A DNA stretch of 64,000 nucleotides from Paguma larvata (lineage: Eukaryota; Chordata; Mammalia; Carnivora; Viverridae), in the NCBI GenBank assembly GCA_030068075.1, contig CM057826.1:97267804-97331803 (forward strand), in the 5' to 3' direction. How positions within the stretch are numbered: the stretch's first letter is position 1; every line of letters begins with the position of its first letter. Made by a program: the position numbers and the translations under genes. Of the stretch, positions 34,714-45,350 are shown in pieces. The notes below the pieces were generated by a model. It was given only the letters and a program-made list of their open reading frames with translations. It made no database searches and was not told the DNA's origin.

Positions 34714-35637
34714 AAAAAAAAATCTATGCCATACATCCCATGTGAGAGGAAGCAAATGCCAAACAAATAACCTAAGCAAAAAGGTTGTGAATCTCTCGTG
34801 GACAATCATCCTGGAAAGAGGTGATCCTTCTAATAGACTTTTTAAAAGACATCTGGTAGGGACAGGAATTCCTGGCAGCCCATTTGTAATGGCGCCCAAC
34901 TAGGGCATGTCCATCTTCAGTAAAGTAGATATACAAATTGCGGTATTGTCACAGAACGAAATACTCTCTAGAAAGAGAATAAATAAACCATAACCACACT
35001 CTACAGTAGGGGTGAGTCTCAGTAATACTGAGGTAAAGAAACTCCAAACAAAAAATACAATCTGATGTCATCTGTTCTGTAAATTAGAAACCAAGTAACT
35101 CACGTCTGCATCAGGTGTGATAAGTCAGAACCTCATGACCCCTCAGAGGAGGTAGTGGCTGGAGTCCCCCCGGGTTGGGGCAGGTCTTCTGTTTCTGTTA
35201 CTCAGATGTGTTCATTTTGGAAGTTCACTGACATGGACACTTATTTTTTGTGTACTGTTCTGACCATACATTATATTTCAGTCCACCTTTCATTTCCTCA
35301 TCCTTGATGATTGGGGTTAAGTTAGTCCTGGGGTAAACAGATGGCCCTAGAGTTCTGCATAAACAGAAGCTGGAGAAATACTGAACAGGATGCTTCAGAA
35401 GTGGGAAGCCATTTTGAGTAGACATCATTATTTCTGTACCTCTCATTCTGAGTCTTGACACTGCTTTGGCCTCACCAAATTTCATATCTTGGTTTTTTCC
35501 TTGTCCTCTGATCCAGTCACAGGGTCTTATAGCCCTCTTTCTACTCAAATGATCTCTATGATATCCAGAGCAATGTGGGGCTTACCTGAGAGGTGAGTGG
35601 CCAGAACATATTCCATTTTGGCACACACGTTTCCTCA
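34714..35637. repeat. Left flank of copy B: diverged paralogue of 15962-17080
   Basis: Ordered matches to the copy A flank start at 34714 ('aaaaaatctatgccat') and run through the 'cagaggaggtagtggctgg' and 'aagttagtcctggggt' blocks. The left flank lacks the SINE found at 16136. Identity is far below that of the core that follows. Confidence 0.6.
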
Positions 35638-35810
35638 GTTGTCTGTAGTACAAACATCCATCCCCTTCGCTTTCAGTGAAAATCCGCAGGAGCCATGAGA
35701 GAGCTGGGCAGTAAGCTGCACCAGCTGGAGGGACCTGATTAGAAATCTCTCCTGTGAAATGTAACGGGAGGGGCTCAGGAATTCCAGCTTCTAGACACCC
35801 GGTGGTGATT

Positions 35811-36314
35811 TTACAAGTACCACAGGATGACTTTTCGTGTGATGGGCAGAGCAGGGAAGGAGGGGGAATCCTTTCCTAGAAACCTCACAGGCAGGCTTAC
35901 AACGAGGTGTACGAATGGAACAGCTTGGCACGGGCAGGGCTGAGAATTCTCTTCTGAACACTGTGGCTGCTGTATTATGACCTGTGCTGCTTCACCGTGT
36001 TTGAAAACATTAGAAACGGCCTTCCAGTTTTTCCAGAGGTGACGTCGCCAGATCCTGACTGGACGCGGCTCCACCACATCAAAGCTGCACAGCCGCTGGG
36101 ATGGCACAGGCCCCCGGCCAGTCCCAGTCGGCCTGTCTTTGGGCGGGTCAGCCGGCTTGGAGAAAACAACAGGCCTCAACGTGACAGTTCCCACATTCTG
36201 TGCACTTAAAAGGGAAATCCTCTGGACTCTGACTGGGCTCCTGGGGCTCAGCCCTGGCCTTGCCTGAGGCTGCAGGAGGAACAACAATATGTGAAGGGTG
36301 CCTGTGGCTGTCAC
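35811..36314 (-). CDS. Unrecognised 167-codon open frame in copy B
   Basis: The frame is open on the minus strand through the GC-rich part of copy B, with a hydrophobic start (about residues 6-15: TLHILLFLLQ) and no recognised domain. In copy A the same frame opens at 17950 and runs into the L1 3' insertion, which adds a phenylalanine run and an L1-derived tail. The 99% identity means only that both copies share it, and conservation as protein is not shown. It opposes the candidate leader exon's strand but does not overlap the exon. It is most likely a chance frame in GC-rich DNA. Confidence 0.12.
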   Translation of the reverse strand: MTATGTLHILLFLLQPQARPGLSPRSPVRVQRISLLSAQNVGTVTLRPVVFSKPADPPKDRPTGTGRGPVPSQRLCSFDVVEPRPVRIWRRHLWKNWKAVSNVFKHGEAAQVIIQQPQCSEENSQPCPCQAVPFVHLVVSLPVRFLGKDSPSFPALPITRKVILWYL

Positions 36315-36505
36315 TGAGTCTTCAGGTGATCAGACACATCTTCCTTCCTGCAAGAATTCTGTAGCCTGAGCTTCCTTGTTCCTTCACCTCCCCTCACTCC
36401 CTCTGCTGACTGATGCCACAGAAACCTAGCCCAGCCTTTCCCTACTTCTCCTCACTCACCCTCCCCTCACTCCCACCTACTTCCACTTTCCACTGACCAT
36501 CTCAG

Positions 36506-36637
36506 CAGAGGGCTCCCGCAGCCTCACGATCACTCAGACGCTGGCCCCCAGTATGGCTACTCCTTCAGAAAAATCAGCACCCATTGCCTCTCTGCTCCAT
36601 TCTCTTGTGCTCTTCTTTGTTCTCTTAGATGTTCATT
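36506..36637 (+). CDS. Candidate signal-peptide (leader) exon, copy B
   Basis: Identical base for base to the copy A exon: acceptor 'accatctcag' at the left edge, ATG at 36553, signal-peptide-like hydrophobic core, and GTGAGT at 36638 giving a phase-1 junction. The read-through frame beyond the donor differs from A at three residues (R to Q, T to P, K to E), whereas the exon has no differences. No following exon was seen between here and the window end, though a diverged third copy starts 0.8 kb downstream. Confidence 0.33.
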
Positions 36638-36729
36638 GTGAGTTTCCTTCCCATTTCTACAAAGAGAGGGTACAGAGGAAGGCCAGCAGGGGGCAAAGGG
36701 CAGTACAGCTGCCTGAGGAGACAGAGGAG

Positions 36730-36834
36730 CATGTAGGCTTTTGCCACTGATGTGTGTGACCTTGGGCAAGTGGTACAATGGATTCCTCTCTGGGTGTGAG
36801 TTTTCTCATCTGTAGATGGGGCTGGGGCAACCTG
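36730..36834 (+). repeat. MIR in copy B
   Basis: Same MIR as in copy A ('gtgtgaccttgggcaagtgg', 'gttttctcatctgtagatgg'). Confidence 0.85.
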
Positions 36835-36966
36835 TGCCAGAAATCCATAAGCTGTGCCAGCAGTGGTGCCCTGGGGAACGCAAGGAATAAGACTCTGTTC
36901 TGACTGTTACAAACCTACTGACTAACAGTCTCTTTATGTCCTCTTTGATATACACACATACATATT

Positions 36967-37017
<51 letters not shown>

Positions 37018-37018
37018 G
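36967..37018 (+). repeat. (GATA)n microsatellite
   Basis: About 13 GATA/TAGA units, just after the copy B core ends. In copy A the corresponding place holds only a short 'acacacatatata'. Confidence 0.97.
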
Positions 37019-37059
37019 TGATAGATGGAGGAAGAAAACTGTGGGTATAGAAGAGTAAC

Positions 37060-37325
37060 CTTATTGACCACAGAACCCAATAAATGCCTTTCAACTAGAC
37101 TGAACCAGAATCTCTCTTTAATTGCTCCTTGGGATCAGGTGTGACTCTCCACCCCATTTTTTTTTTCACAATTGACTGAAAGAAGGAAGTACCTTAAAGC
37201 TGGTTTTTCTTCTGCTGCCACAAAGGTCCACATAACTGCTGGTTCCTGTTTGCGGTGAAAATGGTCTTAACCAGATGAATGAAAGGCACAAGAGACACAG
37301 TACAATCAGAGCGCAACTACTCTAA
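37060..37325. repeat. Right flank of copy B, diverged
   Basis: This aligns with 18620-18890 at roughly 70% by eye. Matches include 'gaaccagaatctctcttta' and 'gtccacataactgctggt'. It ends near 37325, after which the third copy begins. Confidence 0.65.
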
Positions 37326-37424
37326 ACAGAGCTCACACCCACCCACTGGACTGCCAAGCACCACTAACTTGTTAAAGGACATTCTAGGTTTTCCCTCCTT
37401 CTAGTCAGCCTCCCCTTTGCTTTT

Positions 37425-38650
37425 CAAAAACTGTGGCTGACTTATCTAAGACCTATACTCCTTCACAGTATTTTGAAAACAAATTAGAAATCGCCTTTCA
37501 GATTTTCCAGAGGTGACTAAATCCAACACGAGATAACTATGTCCAATAGTGTGGCTAGTTGCTTTTTTTTTTCCTTTTTGAAAACATCAGCAAAGATGGA
37601 AGCTTTGACTTGGCCCACTGCATAAAGCTCTGTGACCAGTGCATAAATCTGCTGTTTGTTCCTGGAAGAACTCTAAGGATCTAGAGTCAGGCTAAAAAAT
37701 TGCAGCAACACTGGTGTTTCCAAGAGCCTGGGAAGAGCCAAACATCCTGGCTGACCGGCACCCTGCCCAGCCTCGCAGGCTGGAGGGTTGCCTCAGTTAG
37801 CACAGCAGACCAAAGGTTCCTTTGCTCGGAGGCAACATGACATGATTTGTTCCCTTTTGGCTGTGTCAGTTCTGCAAACCAGATACCAGAGGCTGCAAGC
37901 TCAGGAGAGCCTGCCTTTCTGGAACACCATTTGTTTGGACAGGACAGGCCAGTAAGGCTTTTCATCTCTTTAAAGCTCTTAGGGCAGAGAGCATATTTGA
38001 GGAATTCCTTTTTTCAAAGATTTTTTTTTGCCCCTTCCAACATTTTGTTTAAGAGAAAATGAGATGTCTATCTTCTGTTTCCTTATTTTTTTTCAGGAAA
38101 GCAAAGGGTTGTTGACTTCCTCCCTCTCCCCTCCCTTCCTTCCTTCTTCCCGAAGGTACTCATCTGAGAAAAAGAGAACGAAGTATTGTTCCTGTTCTTT
38201 CTTAAGTCATTTGAAACATTGTCCCCGCGAGTTCTTTAAGTTCCCTGCAATCTGTACACAAGAGAAAGAGGGAGAGAGAGAGGGAGAGAGACAGAGAGCA
38301 AGGGATCAGGTAAAGCACGAGGGTTGCTGCAGCCATTCAGACTCAGGAGCTGGTAAGTTACCCATGCAATCATTTCTACTTCCATTTCAATGTCCCCGGG
38401 ATGGATACTGACGTGGGCACCTTCAACAGAAAATACCTTGCTGGGTAGAATCCTTAATCAAATGGTATGACCGATGGATGGCCCAGAATTTAAGCTTTTA
38501 CTTTTTTTCTTAAGAGAATACTGATGCTTTGCAGAGCTGAGGCTGGCAGAACGGGAAATAAAATTGCACTGGGGCTAAGGAGGACAGGGTGTTAAATCTG
38601 ATTTTTGGCACAGATAACGTGGCTGGCTTAACTAGGAGTCCTAGAGTATG
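37425..38650. repeat. Third, old copy (C) of the duplicated region
   Basis: 'aaaactgtggctgac' and then 'attttgaaaacaaattagaa', 'attttccagaggtgac' (to about 37520) align with 17405-17685 of copy A once the L1 is removed. 'gagctgaggctggcagaacg' (about 38535) aligns with 18904. A weak match covers the leader-exon area (near 38229-38275, 'cgcgagttc' to 'aagagaaagaggg'), but the ATG, the hydrophobic frame and the GT donor are not kept. A short (GA)n lies at 38266-38296. Confidence 0.55.
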
Positions 38651-40564
38651 TGATGTGTCTCATTGGAGAATTCACTCCTCCTTAGTGCTGTGTCCTGGGA
38701 ACCTTAGGAGGGTGTTGCTAAGAACTATGGTTTGCTCTGGGATTTTTGTCACTCATTGTCTAGACTGAGGGTAGCCCTCTCGTGTTCTTTTCTTTATATT
38801 CAAGATCCTCCCTGCCTCCCCCCAAAGTAATGTTAATGTATAACTGTTATTCTGCATCACTGAGTCTGAAGGAAAAAAAAGAAGAGAATGTCACTTTGAA
38901 TTGTACTGTGTGTGGGGTGCTTATGTGTTCAAGTTCCATATGGGGATTGAGCGTAAATTTATTATCCGCTGTTGATGGAAGATGTCATCTGTCACACAAA
39001 AGAAGGCAAAGATTTGGGGGCATACAGCTTTAGTTTTGGACAACCACGTGTGACTAGAATAGGAAGACTAAGACTGATCTTCTCTTGCAGTACGAGTGAA
39101 AACCTAAGCTACGGACACAACTGAAAAATATTCACCCAGCACCTGGTTTTCCATAGCAAAATGGTCAAGTTTAGGCAAACAGCTAGTTTTTGAAAGTCTC
39201 ATTTGCTTCAGTTAAATTTGTCAGAAAAGATAATGTATGGCAAGCCATGAGGGAGCTAAGAGCATGCTGTCAAAAACAGGCCAGCAAGGTTGTTTGGAAA
39301 GACGATGTATATTTACTCATATTAATCATTTAATTCAGAGAGGTGTTGAATGGGTCAAAGACAAAGATCATGCCGAGTTTTTTAAATATTCATTTCTATA
39401 AAATTTAGGGATTGAAGTAACCTTGGCTGTGAAGAGTGTGATAAAAACAACCAGTCTCTCATTTATAAATTAATTTGGCCAGACTGTGTATTAACCATCA
39501 TCAAATAATTTATCTTTAGTCAAAACTGAACTATCATCCTATCGTTCTCCTATCATGAGAATAAAGGATACAACTAGGCTGTTATGCAGGTTTTGTTCCA
39601 TTAGACTCCTTTTTTCTTCTCCTCTTTTCAAGAGGCTTTCCTTAAGAGCACTATAAAATGAGCAACATAAGAGAGACATGATTAGCGTCTGCTTGCCTGA
39701 GGAAGCAAAATGGTTCTAAGAGCACTTGAATGTGGCTTCCAGGCCCTGACCACCTACCCTAGCTACCCATTTCATAGATCTTCAGGTCGAAAAGTAGCCA
39801 GGACTGACTGACTGGGGCATTTTGCATTTTTTTTATCAGCCGCTGTGACCCCTGTGGAAAGCTTTTGGTTGCGATCTTGACTTGCTTCTTTCAGTTTCAT
39901 TTTTTCTTGATAACGTATTTAATTTTGTGCTCAATTAAAACAACATCATAGAATGCTCTGTAGTTTTAGTTACTAAATAAAAGCATCAGATGCAATATGG
40001 TATGACAAAAAAATGACAGTAGAGTCACACTGACTAAAGACAAGTAAGGCCAAAGGTGGGCATGAGGACAATGGCGCAGAAAACAGCCCCACTTCTTGCA
40101 CGCATCTTCACTGGGGCCAGAGATTAAGGAGCTCAGGTATGTTCTTTAAAAGAAAAATATATGTTCATTATTTCTATTTAAGTTGTTAAGCCTTTGCCAT
40201 GAGAATATTTGTTTGACGCGGGGGGAGGAAAATTCAGATCCCTAAAGAAAAAAAGCCATTGACTCATTTAGTCTAGTTGCTACCAATCTGTATCCACTCA
40301 ACTTCAAGGAGTGAGTTAGCCTGTGTGAAAACTTCCACTGTATGATTCTTCTTTGGGGTCATCAGAGGCTCTTTTGTGATATCATTAGGGGAACTCCAGC
40401 TTGGAATGATCCAGAATTTGATGCAAAGAAGATTTCATTAATTAATTTGTGCCCAAACTGTGCCTATAATTAAATTAGAAGTTTGTCAAATAAATGTTAA
40501 ATATGTTAGGATGTGTCCTATAGGTCTTTGTGTTGGGATGTGAATCAAATTGGAGAAAGCAGAG
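38651..40564. other. Repeat-poor AT-rich block; possible conserved noncoding DNA
   Basis: Almost no repeat sequence is visible. Two parts are dense in homeobox-like TAAT/ATTA and TCAAAG-type words: about 39290-39560 ('catttataaattaatttggc') and about 40250-40510 ('tttcattaattaatttgtgc', 'cctataattaaattagaag'). Conservation cannot be judged from one sequence. No coding frame is supported. Confidence 0.35.
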
Positions 40565-40770
40565 CATCAAAAGCACAGACTTTTTGGTCATACAAATTTG
40601 AGTTTAAATTCCAGCATGGGCCTTAGGACAGGTTATTCACCTCTCTAAGCCTCAGTTTCCTCAAATGTAAAACTGCATCCATATAATAGAGTTGTGAGGA
40701 TTAAATAAGATTATTTATGCAAGGCAATTAACCGTAGCAAGGACCGACAATGCATGGCAAGGATTAGGAG
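40565..40770 (+). repeat. MIR, nearly full length
   Basis: 'agtttaaattccagcatggg', 'cctctctaagcctcagtttc', 'agagttgtgaggattaaat' and 'aattaaccgtagcaag' are forward MIR in order. Confidence 0.88.
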
Positions 40771-41429
40771 TCAATCAATGTCAGTTGTAATTTTTTAAGT
40801 CGGGTACTAATACTTAAGGGTACTGTATTTTTTAATGTCGATAATACATCTTTTGTAATTTGTGTCATTATCTTTGATCAATACTATGCCAAAGGTCTAT
40901 CAGAACAAAAGTATTCCTCATAGCTTTAGAGTGGGACACATATTTAGTGAAGGTGTCCTGAACTCCAAGTTCTCATAAAACAAAGGAAGGTAGAGTTTAA
41001 TGCTTTGATGTTCATCTCCGCTAATGGCAGAAACACCAGATTTAGTCTCATTAAAATGCCAGCTGTGTTCAACAGCGCTCAATGCAGGGGAAAGGTTGCC
41101 TTGGAATAAAAGTGTTCAACCTAGACGAATGTTTGAAGAGACTGCAATTATGCTGTAGATGTTCATTCTCCCTTTCACCTACTTCCCCCAGCTCTTGAGC
41201 TCTGTGTTGTCAGTGACCTTTTCCCTGGCCATGGAGGGCTGGAGACATGTTTTTTGGAGACCATTGTGGCAGTTCCATGATTTAGCCAGAAGAAAGGACT
41301 TGAAATGACATGTTCTCTCCCTACTGAGGGCAAAGCAAATTCAGTGATCTCTCTCGCCAAACATTTTAGTAAAGAGCCACTTAACCTCACACGGATAAAC
41401 AGAATACCACTATCACTATAGTGTGTGTG

Positions 41430-41452
41430 TGGCTGGAGGTGGGGGGGGGTTA
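41430..41452. repeat. TG and G-run
   Basis: 'gtgtgtgtgtgg', then after a short gap nine or ten Gs at 41439-41450. Simple sequence only. Confidence 0.8.
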
Positions 41453-41754
41453 AGTTCATCTAATTGCTATTTTGCTCACTCTCAACTTTAAAACCTACAT
41501 GCTGATTAGTTTGTCAAATAATAATGATATTTTAACTTAGGTCTTGGTTAAACCTCCATCTCTACTTTCCAGAAGAAAACGTTCAACCACAACAGGAATG
41601 AGTAATCTATCACTAATAATGTAAAACTTTGAGGTTCTTTTGTTGGAAAAAAGAGGTGCTGATATAATGTAGATTTGTTTGGACAACTTGATCTTTGGAG
41701 AACAAATTGAAGTTGGGTTGTTCTACATGATTGTGCAAAAGGTATCTTCTAATG

Positions 41755-41920
41755 TGGCTTGGTGTAGCAGAGATAAGGAGCAGACTGGGGGTCAAAACAC
41801 CTTTGTTCTGTTCTGGTCTGATCTCCACCATTCTCGTATGTATGACTTGAAAGGTTTCTTTACTTGCTTGGACCTCAGTTTTCTCATCTGCAAAATGATG
41901 GAGTCAGACCAAATTGAGAA
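41755..41920 (+). repeat. MIR
   Basis: 'tgcttggacctcagttttct' and 'catctgcaaaatgatggag' give a forward MIR core, with a weaker 5' part. Confidence 0.75.
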
Positions 41921-42854
41921 CTCTCACGGTGGTCTGTGTGTGTACAGTGCAGAGTGTATCGGAATTCACCTGGGGGGGCGGTTTACACTCTTCTCCCCTG
42001 CTCACTGCACTGGATGATACATGGGATTCTGATACAGACATTCTATGATTCTCTAAAATGAATGGGAAGTGTCTTATTTCATTTTTCTCAGGATTGCGCT
42101 CACATTAAATAAAAATGTATGTTTTAAGAACTATGCTTTTAAGAGGAATTCCTATTCAGCAGTGGATATTCTTTCTAGAAACTAGTTTTGAATTTATTGT
42201 TATTCTAGAAGCTGTTAGTATTATAAAGTAAGAAATATGCTAACCAGCCAAGTAATCTGATGAGACTAATCAATGTTCTATGACCATCTATAAATCATAA
42301 AAAGAGAAATTACCTAAGGGTATAAATATTGTAATGCCATATGCATAGCACTGTTTTTTTTGCCTGATGCATTTCTACATTCTTTTCATCTTATAGTGAG
42401 TATGTGTTGTTTATTTAGTCAAAAAAAACCACCCAGATACCAAATTTTTCTACTCAAGTTTAAAAAATTATTGCTAGATTTAATCTCATAAGCTTTTTAT
42501 TATTTTTACACTTTTATAATTTGTGCTTGCTGAGCCTATTTTAGACATTAGATCCTCGTCCCTAAGTTAATGGTGACATGGAAAGGGAAAAGACAGATAA
42601 TAGTGTTTAAAAAACCAGCACCCACAAGCCATGTTAAGTCCACCTTAATTATAAGAAAATTTTGAAACTTATAGAAAAATTTGTTCTAATTTCTACCTAA
42701 ATCACTCAATTTTCTTCTCATGTGTTTCTACCTAAGAAGAGCAGCAATGGATGCTCCTTTTTGACCATTAAAATACTAAATACTTTTAGATAAAAACAAA
42801 GACATTCAGAAAAAGAATAAGAACATATCTTTATCAGGAGGTATGTGTACTATA
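41921..42854. other. No gene seen
   Basis: AT-rich intergenic DNA with no supported feature. Confidence 0.5.
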
Positions 42855-42990
42855 TGAGTTTACTAGAAAGTAGGTACCATGAGGACAGGGACTTCATTTG
42901 TTCACCGCTATGTACCCAGAGCCTGGAATAGCACACAACATATGTGCACGACATATGATGCACGATAAATATTTGTTCAATAGATAATAC
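42855..42990 (+). repeat. L2 3' end
   Basis: 'gtaggtaccatgaggacagg', 'gttcaccgctatgtaccca' and 'cgataaatatttgttcaata' are the forward L2 terminus. Confidence 0.85.
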
Positions 42991-43015
42991 ATAAGTGGGC
43001 TGTAGAGTGAAATAC

Positions 43016-43259
43016 GCTATCTTTAGAAGAGGTCAGATGGCTCAGTAAGTTGAGTGTCTGACTCTTGATTATGATTCAGGTCATGATCCCACGGTCTACT
43101 GGGATCACTGCTCTGCGGTGAGCATAGAGCCTGCTTAAGATTCTCTTTCTCTCTGTCTCTCTGATCCTCTCCCTTGCTCGTGCTCTCTCTGAAAGAAAGA
43201 AAGAAAGAAAGGAAGGAAGGAAGGAAGGAAGGAAGGAAGGAAGGAAGGAAGGGAGGAAA

Positions 43260-43319
<60 letters not shown>

Positions 43320-43322
43320 GGA

Positions 43323-43357
<35 letters not shown>

Positions 43358-43360
43358 GGA

Positions 43361-43408
<48 letters not shown>

Positions 43409-43441
43409 GAAAGAAAGAAAGAAAGGAAGATGCTATCTTTA
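43016..43441 (+). mobile_element. CanSINE whose tail became a 240-bp purine microsatellite
   Basis: The SINE body (about 43026-43188) runs directly into (GAAA)n, (GGAA)n and mixed GAAA/GGGAAA units up to 43431. The 10-mer 'gctatcttta' stands before the SINE (43016-43025) and after the microsatellite (43432-43441). The microsatellite therefore lies inside the target duplication and is the grown SINE tail. Long Phe/Ser/Leu or Lys/Arg/Glu frames here are artefacts of the repeat. Confidence 0.95.
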
Positions 43442-44299
43442 TAGAAAGCCAAATGTGGCAGTTAATAAGTAAAAAGTTAGTCAAACTTTTTGGTGCCTAG
43501 ACAATATCAGACCACCAGGTTGAGATATTTATTCCCCACCTGAATTGACTAGAATCATGGTTCGTTCCATGCACCATTGTGTGTGTGGGGCTACTACATG
43601 GATATTAATGTGTCATCTTGGAAAGGACCCCACTCACTTGCTCATGGGAGATAAACATTTATCGGATACACAAAAAAGACTTGGTTGCATCTTATTTTTC
43701 ATTTGTTTTCTGGGCAGACGATGGATTAGCAAATTGTTTTTGGAGAGAGGGAGAAAGAGAGAGAGAGATCATTTGTTTTTCCTTGGCTAAAAGAGCTGTG
43801 AGCCAGAATTCAGCCTTGTAGGAAATGCTCAGAGCTGTCTGGTTTTTTATAGGCAGGGTTGTAAATTCAAGTACAGGGCTACCACTCAGACAGAGTTTAC
43901 ACAAACATGAAGGGGTGAATCCAGGGTGGGAAATGTGATATCCTTGTGGAGCACAATGCCGTTTCCGTTATATAATTAGGCAATGAAGACAATCGAATGA
44001 ATAAATACTGAAGTAGTTTTGCACTTATTTGGCCAATGTAAGGTGGTCAATATAAATAAATATATAATAACAACAAGGGGCCCAAGGGGTCCAAGGTTTC
44101 TGTTATTTGTAGTAGAAACTGAAAAAGCACTCTCTGTTCACATTGAAAAAGCCAAGGGCCAGAGCACACAAAGGCAATTCTGACCCACTCTCCCATTTTC
44201 CAATAATATGTTATGATTTCACTTGGACCTCACTTTGTGATGGCCACCGACATCAAATGGGAGATTGAGCACTGCACGAGCACCACCACCACCAATAGC
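43442..44299. other. No gene seen
   Basis: Mixed intergenic sequence without a supported feature. Confidence 0.5.
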
Positions 44300-44500
44300 A
44301 GTGTTTATGGAGGAGTCAGTGCCAAGTGTGGGCCTGCCAAGAACTTCATATACATCATTTCACTTAACACTCCCATTCTAAGAACTAAGTGCTCTCTGGT
44401 GCTCGTTTCAGAAATGAAAAAAGACAACCACCTTGTTTAACAGATAAACTAGAGAAAGTAAGTGATTCACTCAAGGCCACTAAATTGATGTGGCTTGTTT
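44300..44500 (-). repeat. MIR, reverse orientation
   Basis: 'catcatttcacttaacactc', 'actagagaaagtaagtgatt' and 'cactcaaggccactaaattg' are in reversed MIR order. Confidence 0.65.
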
Positions 44501-44560
44501 TCAGCTTTCTCATTAAGTGTTACCTGTAGCTAATGATATTTTTAAAAATTAACTATTCGG

Positions 44561-44965
44561 TAAGGTAGTGCTCCTTAAATGTGGTTTAAAAACCAACAGC
44601 ATGGCATCACTCAGGATGATGATTTTTCTTCTTAGAAAAGCACAACCTTCAGCTCCTGAAGTGACAATCAGTATCTTGGGGTGCCTAGGTGTCTCAGTCG
44701 GTTAAGCGTCTGATTCTTGATTTTGACTCAGGTCATGATCTCATGGTTTGTGAGATCTAGCCCCGCACTGGGCTCTGTGCTGACAGCAAGGAGCCTGCTT
44801 GGGATGCACCCTCTCTCTTTCTCTTTCTCTGCCCCTCCTCCACTTGCACACACTCTCTTCCTCTCAAAATAAATAAACATTAAAAAAAAAGAATCATTAT
44901 CTTAACCTGATCTCCATGTGATGAAGGTACAAATTCAAGTTTGAGCAGCACTACCTTAGGGTTTT
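44561..44965. mobile_element. MER5-like hAT fossil split by a CanSINE
   Basis: The ends form an inverted repeat: 'taaggtagtgct' near 44569 and its complement 'agcactacctta' near 44947. The interior has 'accaacagcatggcatcact', as in MER5-type elements. The SINE at 44678-44890 interrupts it. Confidence 0.7.
44665..44903 (+). mobile_element. Felid CanSINE inserted in the MER5-like element
   Basis: Complete SINE. A 13-bp duplication with two mismatches flanks it (44665-44677 and 44891-44903, ending 'tatctt'). Confidence 0.94.
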
Positions 44966-45216
44966 GACCTGTTGTAAACAGAGAGATTTCAGAAAGTAGG
45001 TTCCTGTTTTAAAGAGCTACAAAGCCACTTGTTAACTTTGACCTTATCCAAGACAACATAAGTCCCTCTTGGAGAGTGGTTATAGTGGTTACTGGCCAAG
45101 TCTTGAGTCTATTCACCTCTGAGAGCAATATTAAGCATGATTTCTGTGGTCTCACCAAACAAGTTAACTCCACATCAAGGGGCCCTGATAATCTGAGAGA
45201 GGAAAGGCCTAGGGTA

Positions 45217-45350
45217 TTATTTTTCAAGTGTATTCTGAGCACCAAACATCCGAATCACCTGGGGCAGATTCCCAGGACTTCCCCAGATCTAATGAATGTT
45301 GGGGAGGGGGCTGAGGATCTGCCTATCCTACAAGCTATGAGCTCAGAGTA
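45217..45350. repeat. MER5-like fragment
   Basis: 'caagtgtattctgagcacca' and 'gaatcacctggggcagattc' resemble MER5A. No clear target duplication. Confidence 0.55.

Larger units (their letters stand above)
35638..36943. repeat. Duplicated core, copy B (about 99% identical to 17081-18579)
   Basis: This is the direct-orientation copy of the core about 18.4-18.6 kb away from copy A. It lacks the L1 3' end and so preserves the pre-insertion site. The few differences include CpG changes (gacgcgg versus gatgcgg near 36064; gctgcac versus gctgcgc near 36085). It ends where a GATA microsatellite region begins. Confidence 0.95.

Noticed and set aside
38028..38411. 127-codon plus-strand frame in copy C
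   Set aside because: Crosses a polypyrimidine tract and a (GA)n run, and does not keep the leader-exon frame of copies A and B.
43023..43484. Open frames of 105-153 codons on the minus strand and 108 on the plus strand
   Set aside because: They are translations of the (GAAA)n/(GGAA)n SINE tail: Phe/Ser/Leu runs one way, Lys/Arg/Glu the other.
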